A stretch of DNA of 16,737 nucleotides from Acidobacteriota bacterium. Lineage in GTDB: Bacteria > Acidobacteriota > Vicinamibacteria > Vicinamibacterales > 2-12-FULL-66-21. Shown one piece after another: positions 8,678-15,270 of this stretch. A program made the translations under genes and the position numbers. The stretch is from NCBI GenBank assembly GCA_013362195.1, contig JABFWM010000436.1:1-16737 (forward strand), given 5' to 3'. Within the stretch, counting starts at the first letter, position 1; the number at the start of each line of letters is the position of its first letter. A model generated the notes under the pieces. The model had not been told where the DNA came from and searched no databases. It worked only from the letters and a program-made list of their open reading frames with translations.

Positions 8678-10882
8678 ATGCGCACCAGCAGACTCGCGTT
8701 CGTCGTCGCCGTTCTGTGCGCGATGACGATCGTCGCCCTTCACGGCGGACAAGCCCCGCAGGCCGGCGCCACCGCGCAGCCGCCGAGGCTCGCATATCCG
8801 CAGGCGCCGAAGGGGGACGTCGTCGACGATTACTTCGGCACGAAGGTCCCGGATCCGTATCGCTGGATGGAGGACCTCGATTCGAAACAGGTGGCCGACT
8901 GGGTCGCCGCCGAGAACGCGGTCACCGAGCGGTACCTGCAGGCGCTGCCGCTTCGCGATCAATTGAAGAAGCGCATCACCGAGATCTGGAACTATCCGAA
9001 GGTCGGGACGCCGTTCATCGAGGGCGGCCACGTGTTCTATCGCAGGAACTCGGGTCTGCAGAAGCAGTCGCTGTTCTTCATGCGGCCGGGTCTCGAGGGC
9101 TCCGCCCGCGTGATCGTCGACCCCAACGAGATGTTCCCGAGCGGAGACGTCTCGCTGTCGGAGACGGTGCCGTCGCCCGACGCGTCGCTGCTCGCCTACA
9201 CCACCGCCGAAGGCGGCGCCGACTGGCGGACGGTTCACGTCCGCAACATCGCCACGCTCCGCGATCTGCCGGACGTCGTGAAATGGATGCGTTTCTCCGG
9301 GCTGTCGTGGACGAAAGACGCGAAGGGCTTCTTCTATTCGCGCTATCCCGAGCCCCCCGCGGGCAAGGTGCTGCAGGCGGCGCTGTCAGGGCAGACGCTC
9401 TATTACCATCGCGTCGGGACGCCGCAGTCCGAGGACGTGCTGATTTACGAGCGCCGGGATCTGCCCGCGTGGTTCATCGGCGGCAGCGTAACCGACGATG
9501 GGCGTTACCTGTTCATCTTCCTGGCGCAGGGCTCCGAGAACAAGAACCGGCTCTACGTGAAGGACCTCGGCGATCCGCGGAAGCCGAACGTCGATGCGCG
9601 GGTGACGCCGGTCGTGGAAACCGACGATGCGGAGTACGCGCCGATCGGCAATCACGGCGCCACCGTGTTCCTGCGCACCGATCTCGATGCGCCGAATCGC
9701 AGGATCATCGCCATCGATCTCGGCCATCGCGATCGCGCGGCGTGGAAGACGATCGTCCCCGAGCGTCCGCAGGCGATCGAGAGCGCGATCACCGCGGGCA
9801 ATCGGATCGCGGCCGAATACCTCGTCGACGTCCAGAGCCGGCTCGAGCTGTTCACCGTCGACGGCGCCCCCGCCGGATCGGTCGCGCTTCCCGGACCGGG
9901 GTCGCTCGCCGGCTTGAGCGGACGCGACGATTCGAACACGCTCTTCTACACCTTCACGTCGCCGGTCTACCCGGCCACCGTGTTCGCCTACGACATCAAG
10001 GCCGGGCGCAGCACGCCGTTCGAGGCGCCAGTGCTGCCGATTGACATCAACCAGTTCGAAACGAAACAGATGTTCGCCGTCTCGAAGGACGGCACGAAGG
10101 TGCCGTTCTTCCTGACCGCGCGCAAGAACATCCAGCGCGACGGGCGGCGGCCGACCATGATCTACGGATACGGCGGGTTTTCGATCAGCACGGCCCCCAC
10201 GTATCGCGCCGACGTGCCGGCATGGCTGGAGCTCGGCGGCATCTGGGTGACCGCCAACATACGCGGCGGCGCCGAGTACGGGGAAGCGTGGCATCGGGCC
10301 GGCATGCTCGACAAGAAGCAGCATGTCTTCGACGACTTCATCGCGGTCGCCGAACATCTGATCGGCGAGCACTACACGTCGCCGGCGAAGCTCGGGATCA
10401 TGGGGGGATCGAACGGCGGCCTGCTCGTTGGCGCCGTCATGGAACAGCGGCCGGATCTGTATGCGGTCGCGCTGCCTGCCGTCGGCGTGATGGACATGCT
10501 GCGCTACGACAGGTTCACCGGCGGACGCGCCTGGGCGACCGAGTACGGCTCGTCGAGCAACGAGCGGCAATTCCCGGTGCTCTTCAAGTACTCACCGCTG
10601 CACAACATCAAGCCGGGCACGTGCTATCCCGCCGCGCTGGTGACGACGGCGGACCATGACGATCGCGTCGTGCCGAGCCACTCGTTCAAGTTCATCGCGA
10701 CGCTGCAGCAGGCGCAGGCCTGCGACAGGCCCGTGTTGATCCGCGTCGAGACGAAGGCATCACACGGCTATCGTCCGACCGACAAGCGCATCGCGGAGCT
10801 CGCCGACGAGTGGGCCTTTGCGGCGGCGAATATGAGCGAGAGCGGATCGCCGACCCGGAGCAGCGGACAGCCCCGTCGCTGA
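8678..10882 (+). CDS. secreted prolyl oligopeptidase (peptidase family S9A)
   Basis: 734 residues. The signal peptide is MRTSRLAFVVAVLCAMTIVALHGGQA, so the enzyme acts in the periplasm or outside. S9A enzymes cleave after proline in short peptides. The N-terminal part (YPQAPKGDVVDDYFGTKVPDPYRWMED) is the family signature, followed by a beta-propeller of about 350 residues that screens substrates by size. The C-terminal alpha/beta-hydrolase domain holds the triad: S578 in GGSNGGLLVGAV, D662 in the ADHDDRVVP motif and H696 in ASHGYRP. The spacing (84 and 34 residues) is close to that of mammalian prolyl oligopeptidase. The start at 8678 follows the -10-like TATTAT by six bases and begins the signal peptide; the frame is open 80 codons further upstream, but that part is not protein-like. 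Confidence 0.95.
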   Translation: MRTSRLAFVVAVLCAMTIVALHGGQAPQAGATAQPPRLAYPQAPKGDVVDDYFGTKVPDPYRWMEDLDSKQVADWVAAENAVTERYLQALPLRDQLKKRITEIWNYPKVGTPFIEGGHVFYRRNSGLQKQSLFFMRPGLEGSARVIVDPNEMFPSGDVSLSETVPSPDASLLAYTTAEGGADWRTVHVRNIATLRDLPDVVKWMRFSGLSWTKDAKGFFYSRYPEPPAGKVLQAALSGQTLYYHRVGTPQSEDVLIYERRDLPAWFIGGSVTDDGRYLFIFLAQGSENKNRLYVKDLGDPRKPNVDARVTPVVETDDAEYAPIGNHGATVFLRTDLDAPNRRIIAIDLGHRDRAAWKTIVPERPQAIESAITAGNRIAAEYLVDVQSRLELFTVDGAPAGSVALPGPGSLAGLSGRDDSNTLFYTFTSPVYPATVFAYDIKAGRSTPFEAPVLPIDINQFETKQMFAVSKDGTKVPFFLTARKNIQRDGRRPTMIYGYGGFSISTAPTYRADVPAWLELGGIWVTANIRGGAEYGEAWHRAGMLDKKQHVFDDFIAVAEHLIGEHYTSPAKLGIMGGSNGGLLVGAVMEQRPDLYAVALPAVGVMDMLRYDRFTGGRAWATEYGSSSNERQFPVLFKYSPLHNIKPGTCYPAALVTTADHDDRVVPSHSFKFIATLQQAQACDRPVLIRVETKASHGYRPTDKRIAELADEWAFAAANMSESGSPTRSSGQPRR

Positions 10883-10904
10883 AGCCGGACGAGGACAAGG
10901 GCGG

Positions 10905-10935
10905 GGAGTCCGGCGGCCCGCGCCGCCGCGACTCC
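10905..10935. terminator. strong GC hairpin between convergent genes
   Basis: GGAGTC-C-GGCGGC (10905-10917) pairs with GCCGCC-G-(C)-GACTCC (10922-10935): 13 base pairs with one bulged C and a 4-base loop. It lies 23 bases after the stop of the prolyl oligopeptidase gene and 13 bases after the stop of the small convergent gene. It has no T-run on either strand, so it may be a bidirectional pause or RNA-stabilising structure and not a classic terminator. Confidence 0.5.
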
Positions 10936-10947
10936 ACGTCCGCGCAC

Positions 10948-11187
10948 TTACCGTCGCGGACTCTTCCGCTCCATCCCGCGCAAGGCGGCTGCCTTGCCCT
11001 CGTGAGTGGCGGCCGTACCCTGCCGTTGACGCGCACGGGGCCGCTCCTCGCCCGACGCGCCCGCGACCGGACTCGATGCGGGCACCGGATTGAGTCCGTG
11101 CCGGCTGTTGCTGGCCTTCTTCGACAGCGACTTCACGCCGGCTTTGTTGACGGCGTCGTTTTGGGGAAGTTTGCGATTGGTAGCCAT
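10948..11187 (-). CDS. small basic, probably disordered protein of unknown function
   Basis: 79 residues starting MATNRKLPQNDAVNKAGVKS and ending MERKSPRR. It is strongly basic, with many Lys and Arg in both halves, and rich in Ala, Gly, Ser and Asn; there is no membrane segment and no cysteine. Codon third positions are mostly G or C and lysine codons are mainly AAG, as in the neighbours, which favours a real gene over a chance frame. On the minus strand TTGC-TACCCA lies six bases before the ATG, the same spacing as at lepB, although the hexamer is poor. A nucleic-acid-binding role would fit the composition but is not shown. The frame also extends upstream to 11385, through the start of the divergent zinc-ribbon gene; I reject that extension. 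Confidence 0.5.
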   Translation of the reverse strand: MATNRKLPQNDAVNKAGVKSLSKKASNSRHGLNPVPASSPVAGASGEERPRARQRQGTAATHEGKAAALRGMERKSPRR

Positions 11188-11282
11188 GCGATGTGGGTAG
11201 CAAGCCGGGTGCCGCAACGCGCCCCTTCGACCTCGGCACGGCGGATAAAAAGCGGGCGGCGTGCACGTCATCGGCCCGACGT

Positions 11283-11291
11283 TGATAGAAT
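11283..11291 (+). promoter_or_regulatory. extended -10 of the zinc-ribbon gene
   Basis: TGA-TAGAAT (11283-11291) is followed by CAGGGA and the ATG at 11298. The six-base gap predicts transcription starting at the ATG. Over the 17 bases from the hexamer into codon two it matches the lepB site at 14 positions, which is more than chance placement would easily give. Confidence 0.55.
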
Positions 11292-11297
11292 CAGGGA

Positions 11298-11516
11298 ATG
11301 CCTCTGTTCGAATACGAGTGCCGCGACTGCGGCCGCCGCTTCGAAGCGTTTGTGACGGCGGATCGTTCGCCGGCGTGTCCCGCATGCCAGGGCGCTGAGC
11401 TGCGCAAGCTGCTGTCGAGCCCCGGCATGGTCGGCGCCGGGGATCGGGCGGCCGAGGCGCTGCCCGGTTGTCGCGCGCAGGGCGGCCACTGCGCCTGTTC
11501 GCACAACATCAACTGA
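11298..11516 (+). CDS. FmdB-type zinc-ribbon protein
   Basis: 72 residues beginning MPLFEYECRDCGRRFEAFV. The cysteine pairs C8/C11 and C27/C30 form the zinc ribbon of the FmdB family, small proteins often annotated as putative regulators, with no firmly established biochemical role. The C-terminal tail is glycine-rich with three more cysteines (C58, C65, C67) and a histidine, as in many family members, and could bind a second metal ion. The start follows a -10-like element by six bases and has no proper ribosome site. A sulfurtransferase and sufE follow on the same strand, so a link with metal or sulfur handling is possible but is only inferred from position. Confidence 0.85.
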   Translation: MPLFEYECRDCGRRFEAFVTADRSPACPACQGAELRKLLSSPGMVGAGDRAAEALPGCRAQGGHCACSHNIN

Positions 11517-11523
11517 CATCGCG

Positions 11524-11560
11524 CGCGTCATCCTGCCTCCCGTCCCGGACAGATGACGCG
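11524..11560. repeat. 9-bp perfect inverted repeat before the sulfurtransferase gene
   Basis: CGCGTCATC (11524-11532) and GATGACGCG (11552-11560) are perfect inverses with a 19-base centre. The repeat lies between the zinc-ribbon stop and the sulfurtransferase start, and GATGAC occurs again at 11573-11578. It could be an operator or an mRNA hairpin upstream of the ribosome site; there is no T-run to make it a normal terminator. Confidence 0.5.
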
Positions 11561-11579
11561 GGCGGAAGCGAGGATGACC

Positions 11580-12476
11580 ATGGCAAGTTCCATCGATCAG
11601 CGCGGCTACGCGCACCCCGACGTGCTGGTCTCGACCGACTGGGTCGAACAGCACCTCAACGACCCGAAGATCAGGCTGATCGAATCCAACGAAGACACGC
11701 TCCTGTACGCGTCCGGCCACGTCCCCGGGGCGGTGCACGTCGACTGGACGTCGGACCTGAACGACCAGATCCGCCGCGACTACATCACGCGCGAGGGGTT
11801 CGAGGCGCTGATGGCGCGTATCGGCGCAACGCCCCAGACGACCGTCGTCTTCTACGGCGACAAGAACAACTGGTGGGCCTGCTACGCCTTCTGGGTGTTC
11901 CAGCTGTTCGGCCATACGAACGCGAAGGTGATGGACGGCGGCCGCCTGAAGTGGGAGAAGGAGCAGCGGGCACTCACCCGCGACGTGCCCAGCTACCAAT
12001 CCGCGCAGTACAAGGCGGCGGCCCGCAAGGACGCGCCGATTCGCGCGTATCGCGACGATGTCTTCGCGCATCTCAAGCAGGAAGGGCAGCTCGTCGACGT
12101 GCGCAGCCCGGAGGAATACGCGGGCACCCGGCTGCACATGCCCGACTATCCGAACGAAGGCGCCCTGCGCGGCGGCCACATCCCCGGCGCGAAGAGCGTG
12201 CCGTGGGCGCGCGCGGTGAACCCCGAAGACGGCACCTTCAAGACGGCGGCGGAGCTGAAGAAGCTGTACTGCGAAGACCAGAAGCTGTCGCCGGCCGAGC
12301 CGACGATTGCCTACTGCCGCATCGGCGAGCGCAGCAGTCACACGTGGTTCGCGCTCAAATACCTGCTCGGCTTCTCGAACGTCCGCAATTACGACGGCAG
12401 CTGGACGGAATGGGGAAACCTCGTCAACGTGCCGATTGAGAAGGGCGCGACCCCAATGAGCAAGGCGGCGGGCTAG
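11580..12476 (+). CDS. thiosulfate sulfurtransferase-type protein with two rhodanese domains
   Basis: 298 residues from the ATG at 11580. Rhodaneses carry a sulfane sulfur as a cysteine persulfide and pass it to a nucleophile such as cyanide or a protein thiol. The N-terminal domain (about 12-135, with DTLLYASGHVPGAVHVDW) lacks the catalytic cysteine: its loop reads VVFYGDKNNW, so it should be inactive, as in the classical two-domain enzymes. The C-terminal domain (about 150-285, with VDVRSPEEY and GGHIPGAKSVPW) has C246 in the active loop CRIGERSSHTW, the thiosulfate type. No signal peptide is seen. GCGAGG lies six bases before this ATG; earlier in-frame ATGs at 11553 and 11574 fit the ribosome site less well. 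sufE starts 21 bases downstream. Confidence 0.93.
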   Translation: MASSIDQRGYAHPDVLVSTDWVEQHLNDPKIRLIESNEDTLLYASGHVPGAVHVDWTSDLNDQIRRDYITREGFEALMARIGATPQTTVVFYGDKNNWWACYAFWVFQLFGHTNAKVMDGGRLKWEKEQRALTRDVPSYQSAQYKAAARKDAPIRAYRDDVFAHLKQEGQLVDVRSPEEYAGTRLHMPDYPNEGALRGGHIPGAKSVPWARAVNPEDGTFKTAAELKKLYCEDQKLSPAEPTIAYCRIGERSSHTWFALKYLLGFSNVRNYDGSWTEWGNLVNVPIEKGATPMSKAAG

Positions 12477-12487
12477 CGTGTTCGATT

Positions 12488-12496
12488 TGCTACTCT
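12488..12496 (+). promoter_or_regulatory. extended -10 overlapping the sufE start region
   Basis: TGC-TACTCT (12488-12496) matches the TGC-TANNNT pattern of clpS and of the GNAT gene. It ends one base before the ATG at 12498, too close for that codon to be transcribed from it. The in-frame GTG at 12504 lies seven bases after the hexamer, the expected start-point distance, so this promoter could make a leaderless mRNA starting at GTG. Read-through from the sulfurtransferase gene would serve the ATG. Confidence 0.4.
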
Positions 12497-12497
12497 G

Positions 12498-13016
12498 ATG
12501 GGCGTGCCACAGCTTCCCGACAAGCTCGAACGTCTGATCGAAACGTTCGAGATGTTCGATCCCGCCGATCGAACGAGCATGCTTCTCAGCTACGCGGATC
12601 AATTCAAGGAAGTGCCGCCGGCGATTGCCACGCGGCCCTTCCCCACATCGCACCAGGTGCCGCAGTGCGAATCCGACGCCTACGTGTGGGCGACCAGGCA
12701 GCCCGATGGCACGCTGCAGCTCTACTTCGCGGTCGAGAATCCCTCGGGCGTTTCCGCCAAAGCGCTCGCGGCCATTCTCGACAAGACGCTCTCGGGCCTG
12801 CCCGCCGCGCAGATCGCGGCCGTGGGCTGCGACATCGTCGAACGCATCTTCCGTCAGAACATCTCGATGGGCAAAGGGATGGGCCTGATGGCGATGGTGA
12901 ACGCCGTGCAGGCGCTCGCGAAGGCCGCGATGCCGGGCGCCCGAGGGGCGCAGCGCGAGGGACGGGAATCGACGGCCGGTGACCGCGAGATCACCACTTC
13001 CGAAACGTCAGATTGA
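12498..13016 (+). CDS. sufE: SufE-family sulfur acceptor protein
   Basis: 172 residues from the ATG, or 170 from the GTG at 12504. SufE takes persulfide sulfur from the cysteine desulfurase SufS and passes it to the SufBCD scaffold for Fe-S cluster assembly in the cytoplasm. The N-terminal part (PDKLERLIETFEMFDPADRTSMLLSYADQF) fits the family. The acceptor cysteine is C57 in SHQVPQCESDAYVWA, where most members have 'V.GC.S.VW', so the residue before Cys is Gln instead of Gly. The helix FRQNISMGKGMGLMAMVNAV is also conserved in type. After about residue 147 comes a charged tail that is probably disordered; its last 26 coding bases overlap the end of the convergent alkB. No suf genes other than this one are in the window. 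Confidence 0.9.
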   Translation: MGVPQLPDKLERLIETFEMFDPADRTSMLLSYADQFKEVPPAIATRPFPTSHQVPQCESDAYVWATRQPDGTLQLYFAVENPSGVSAKALAAILDKTLSGLPAAQIAAVGCDIVERIFRQNISMGKGMGLMAMVNAVQALAKAAMPGARGAQREGRESTAGDREITTSETSD

Positions 13017-13605
13017 TGCGCCCCGGTCCGGTGCCGTGAGGCGCCGTGCCGGTCAGGATCCGCGTGACGCCGTGAAAGCGCAGCCGGGCCGGCCCACCCA
13101 TCACGAGCACGTCACCGGACCGCAGGATCAACGGGCGCGTCGGCTCTTTCCGCGTCACGCCGCCAATCACGAAGCGCGCCGCGTCGCCGAGTGAGATCGA
13201 CACGATCGGAATGCCCGCCGCGATCGTTTCCGCCCGCTCGTCCTTGTCCTGGTGCACGCCCATCCGGCTCTCCGCCGTGTAGTAGTTCATGATGCAGAGA
13301 TCCGGACGCACCACGAATCCGGCATCCGCGGCCGCGGCCGCCGCCAGATCGACGAAGCGTTCGGGAATCGGCGGCGCCATCACGCCGTCGAAATCCGAGC
13401 GCCGCTCCTCGTAGGTGTAGGTCAACGCGTTCCAGTGCCTGCCGAGGCACAGCATGCCGACGCTCATCTTGCGTCCGCCGCGTACGGTCGGCGGATACCT
13501 CGGCGCCGGTCCGTCCGCCAGCGCGCGGCACTCCGTCCAGAGCTCGCGCTGCGCCGCCGCGTCGAGGCGCGATTGAAAGAGAAAGAGTCCGGGCTCGAGC
13601 TGCAC
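12991..13605 (-). CDS. alkB: AlkB-family Fe(II)/2-oxoglutarate dioxygenase
   Basis: 204 residues from the GTG at 13605. AlkB enzymes remove methyl groups from N1-methyladenine and N3-methylcytosine in DNA and RNA by oxidation. Iron ligands are H118 and D120 (MGVHQDKDE) and H178 (RFHGVTRI); R196 and R202 in RINLTFRKW bind 2-oxoglutarate. The NYYTAES strand and GDVLVMGG loop are typical of the bacterial AlkB group. The frame is open up to 13743, but that part overlaps the upstream methyltransferase gene and a GC hairpin and does not look like AlkB; the GTG has GGA seven bases upstream and puts VQLEPGLFLF at the N-terminus, as in the family. It is the last gene of the minus-strand set, and its 3' end overlaps sufE by 26 bases. 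Confidence 0.9.
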   Translation of the reverse strand: MQLEPGLFLFQSRLDAAAQRELWTECRALADGPAPRYPPTVRGGRKMSVGMLCLGRHWNALTYTYEERRSDFDGVMAPPIPERFVDLAAAAAADAGFVVRPDLCIMNYYTAESRMGVHQDKDERAETIAAGIPIVSISLGDAARFVIGGVTRKEPTRPLILRSGDVLVMGGPARLRFHGVTRILTGTAPHGTGPGRINLTFRKW

Positions 13606-13615
13606 TATTTTTTCC

Positions 13616-13676
13616 GGGGGGCGTTGCCCCGCCGGCCCCCTGCACGCTCGCTCGCGTACCCCACGCCGCTCGCGTA
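13616..13676. repeat. GC hairpin and direct repeat between the methyltransferase and alkB genes
   Basis: GGGGC-GTT-GCCCC (13618-13630) is a short perfect stem-loop directly upstream of the alkB start on the transcribed strand. Behind it CGCTCGCGTA occurs twice, at 13649-13658 and 13667-13676, within a stretch of GCTCGC-like words that continues into the end of the methyltransferase gene. It has the look of a repetitive extragenic element. A role in shielding the alkB ribosome site is conceivable but not shown. Confidence 0.45.
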
Positions 13677-13678
13677 GC

Positions 13679-14485
13679 TCACTCGCGACGCTCGTTCGCT
13701 CGCCGCAGCGCGTGCAGCGCAATCGCCGCGGCGACGACGACATTCAGCGAGTCGGCGCGTGGATCGACCGGAATGCGGACTCGGATGTCCGCGAGCGTCA
13801 GCACCTCGTCGCTCAGCCCCGCGCCTTCGGCGCCGAGCATCAGGACGAGGCGCTCGTGCGGCTGACGCACGACCTCGTCGATCGAACGCGCATCGGCCGA
13901 CGGCGTCAGCGCGAGGAGTCTGAACCCGCGCGACCGGAGCGTCGCGAGCGCGCCGTGCACATCCGTCACGCGCGCGAACGGCAGGCGCAGCGTGGCGGCC
14001 ATCGAGGTGCGAATCGCCTTCCGGTAGAAGGGATCGCCGCTCGTCGCGTCGAGCAGCATGGCGTCGGCGCCCAGGGCGAACGCCGTGCGGAACAATCCAC
14101 CGACGTTGTCCGGGTTGCCGATGCCTTCGAGCGCGAGCAGTCGCGATGCCGGCGACAGCGCGTCGATGGACAGCGTGGACGTGGGTCGCCTCGCAAGCGC
14201 CAGGCAGCCCCGGTGAAAGTTGAAGCCGGTGATGTCGTTCACGACCGCCTGATCGGCCACGTAGACGGGTGCGCCGAGCGTCGTGAGCACATCGTCCAGA
14301 GCGGCACGCGCGGGCGGGGTGACGAGCACGGCCGCAACCGGATGCGTCGCGTCGACGATCAGGCGCCGCACGACGGTGCGTCCCTCCGCGACGAACAGCC
14401 CTTCGGATTCGAGCCGGACCGCCTGGCCGACGTCCGCGAACGGCGCGAGGCGCGGATCCGACCGCTGCGCGATCCGGACGAACAC
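13679..14485 (-). CDS. SpoU/TrmH-family RNA 2'-O-methyltransferase
   Basis: 268 residues from the GTG at 14485. Enzymes of this SPOUT family transfer a methyl group from S-adenosylmethionine to a ribose 2'-hydroxyl in tRNA or rRNA. An N-terminal substrate-recognition domain (about 1-105, including SEGLFVAEGRTVVRRLI) is followed by the trefoil-knot catalytic domain. Motif 1 is GIGNPDNVGGLFRTA with N127 and R133, motif 2 is LMLGAEGAGLS at about 215-225, and motif 3 is IPVDPRADSLNVVVA at about 238-252. The exact target is unknown; RlmB or TrmH alike are possible. The frame stays open upstream to 14782 but there it overlaps the acetyltransferase gene; the GTG lies eight bases after that gene's stop and marks a compact operon. 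Confidence 0.88.
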   Translation of the reverse strand: MFVRIAQRSDPRLAPFADVGQAVRLESEGLFVAEGRTVVRRLIVDATHPVAAVLVTPPARAALDDVLTTLGAPVYVADQAVVNDITGFNFHRGCLALARRPTSTLSIDALSPASRLLALEGIGNPDNVGGLFRTAFALGADAMLLDATSGDPFYRKAIRTSMAATLRLPFARVTDVHGALATLRSRGFRLLALTPSADARSIDEVVRQPHERLVLMLGAEGAGLSDEVLTLADIRVRIPVDPRADSLNVVVAAAIALHALRRANERRE

Positions 14486-14493
14486 GCGGCGCG

Positions 14494-15087
14494 CTAGTCC
14501 GCCTTCGTGACGGACCGCCGGCTGCGATGCGAATCGAGCACGTGCTGACCGAGGCGCTTGCTCAGGAACACCTTCGATTCGCCGCTGTGGATCGGACTCG
14601 GCACGAACTGGATCACGTGATAGTGGAGCTGCGCGAGCGCCGCGCGCATCTCGTAGAAGCGGTTCTTGGTCTTCACCAGAATCTCGTCGAAGCCGTTCGC
14701 GAGCGCCCAGACTTCCTGCTCCTCGGTGAGCGCCCGGAAATGCCCCTGCCCGCGCCAGTCGGTGCGCGTGCCGCCGATCCACTGATAGAGGATGCGGCGT
14801 CCGTCGAACTCGACGCAGTCTTCGAGCTGCGCCACCAGATCCGCCAGCTTGGGATCGTGCTCCCGAGCCCGCAGCTCGTGCGCCACCTTGAACGAGACCG
14901 GCACGATCATGCCCGGATCATCGGGGAGCGGCGCCTCCGCCATCAGAATCTGATGATCGCGCTCGGCGAGGCGCTGCACGACTTCCGCCGCGGTCTTCTT
15001 ACGGGGAAAGTCGAGGAAGAACTCCTCGATGTATTGGATTTCGAGCGCCCCCTGCTGCAGGGCGTACTGCTTCAACTGATATTCCAC
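14494..15087 (-). CDS. GNAT-family N-acetyltransferase
   Basis: 197 residues with a GTG start. The acetyl-CoA site is suggested by RTDWRGQGHFRALTEEQE (about 108-125), a GNAT motif A loop preceding a long helix, then WALANGFDEILVKTKNRFYEMRAAL with the typical strand and the N/Y side of motif B, and a final strand HYHVIQFV. The N-terminal half is longer than in minimal GNATs and includes EEFFLDFPRKKTAAEVV, which may shape the substrate site. The substrate is unknown: small amine, antibiotic or protein N-terminus are all open. The C-terminus is basic (HRSRRSVTKAD). The start is chosen because TGC-TATACT ends ten bases upstream; an ATG in between is out of frame. The TrmH-type gene follows eight bases downstream. 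Confidence 0.72.
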   Translation of the reverse strand: MEYQLKQYALQQGALEIQYIEEFFLDFPRKKTAAEVVQRLAERDHQILMAEAPLPDDPGMIVPVSFKVAHELRAREHDPKLADLVAQLEDCVEFDGRRILYQWIGGTRTDWRGQGHFRALTEEQEVWALANGFDEILVKTKNRFYEMRAALAQLHYHVIQFVPSPIHSGESKVFLSKRLGQHVLDSHRSRRSVTKAD

Positions 15088-15097
15088 AGAACCATCG

Positions 15098-15106
15098 AGT
15101 ATAGCA
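15098..15106 (-). promoter_or_regulatory. extended -10 of the acetyltransferase gene
   Basis: The minus strand reads TGC-TATACT (15106-15098), five of six matches to TATAAT plus the extended TGn, and the GTG start follows after ten bases. The predicted leader is only about three bases. The upstream side runs into a 7-base repeat array (15121-15155) where a -35 would be; no good -35 is seen. Confidence 0.6.
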
Positions 15107-15120
15107 GAGCGCCGGGGGCC

Positions 15121-15155
15121 GGCTCAGCGCTCAGGACTCGAGGCTCACGGACTGC
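15121..15155. repeat. 7-base repeat array, left arm
   Basis: Five consecutive 7-mers read GGCTCAG, CGCTCAG, GACTCGA, GGCTCAC and GGACTGC. The consensus GGCTCAG is the exact inverse of the CTGAGCC unit in the array at 15224-15270, so the two arrays face each other across about 70 bases. Confidence 0.65.
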
Positions 15156-15191
15156 CAATCGCCACAGTCACGAGTGGAATCCGTGGCAAGG

Positions 15192-15223
15192 GCACGTCCG
15201 GCCGTCACGAATCAAGGACGTGC
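15192..15223. repeat. perfect 8-bp inverted repeat in the centre of the array pair
   Basis: GCACGTCC (15192-15199) and GGACGTGC (15216-15223) are exact inverses around a 16-base loop. The second arm abuts the right 7-base array. GTCACGA occurs twice here as well (15167-15173 and 15204-15210). The surrounding 15156-15223 has no gene that I can support. Confidence 0.5.
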
Positions 15224-15270
15224 ATGAGCCCTAAGGCCTATGCCTTGAGCCTTCCCTGAGCCCTGAGCCC
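15224..15270. repeat. 7-base repeat array, right arm
   Basis: The units read ATGAGCC, CTAAGGC, CTATGCC and TTGAGCC, then after a short phase slip (TTCC) come CTGAGCC and CTGAGCC, running into CTCAC at the stop codon of the ABC permease gene (15273-15271). The array lies directly downstream of that gene on the minus strand and may act as part of its transcript end. Confidence 0.65.

Noticed and set aside
9386..10570. 394-codon open frame opposite the prolyl oligopeptidase gene
   Set aside because: It is antisense to a gene with an intact catalytic triad and shows no domain of its own.
10810..11355. 181-codon plus-strand frame after the prolyl oligopeptidase gene
   Set aside because: It overlaps the end of the peptidase gene and the start of the zinc-ribbon gene in other frames, has no ribosome site and no motif.
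13606..13743. N-terminal extension of the AlkB frame
   Set aside because: It runs through a GC hairpin and repeats and into the methyltransferase gene; the AlkB fold starts at VQLEPGLFLF.
14486..14782. N-terminal extension of the TrmH-type methyltransferase frame
   Set aside because: It overlaps the acetyltransferase gene in another frame and has no methyltransferase features; the GTG at 14485 follows that gene's stop by eight bases.
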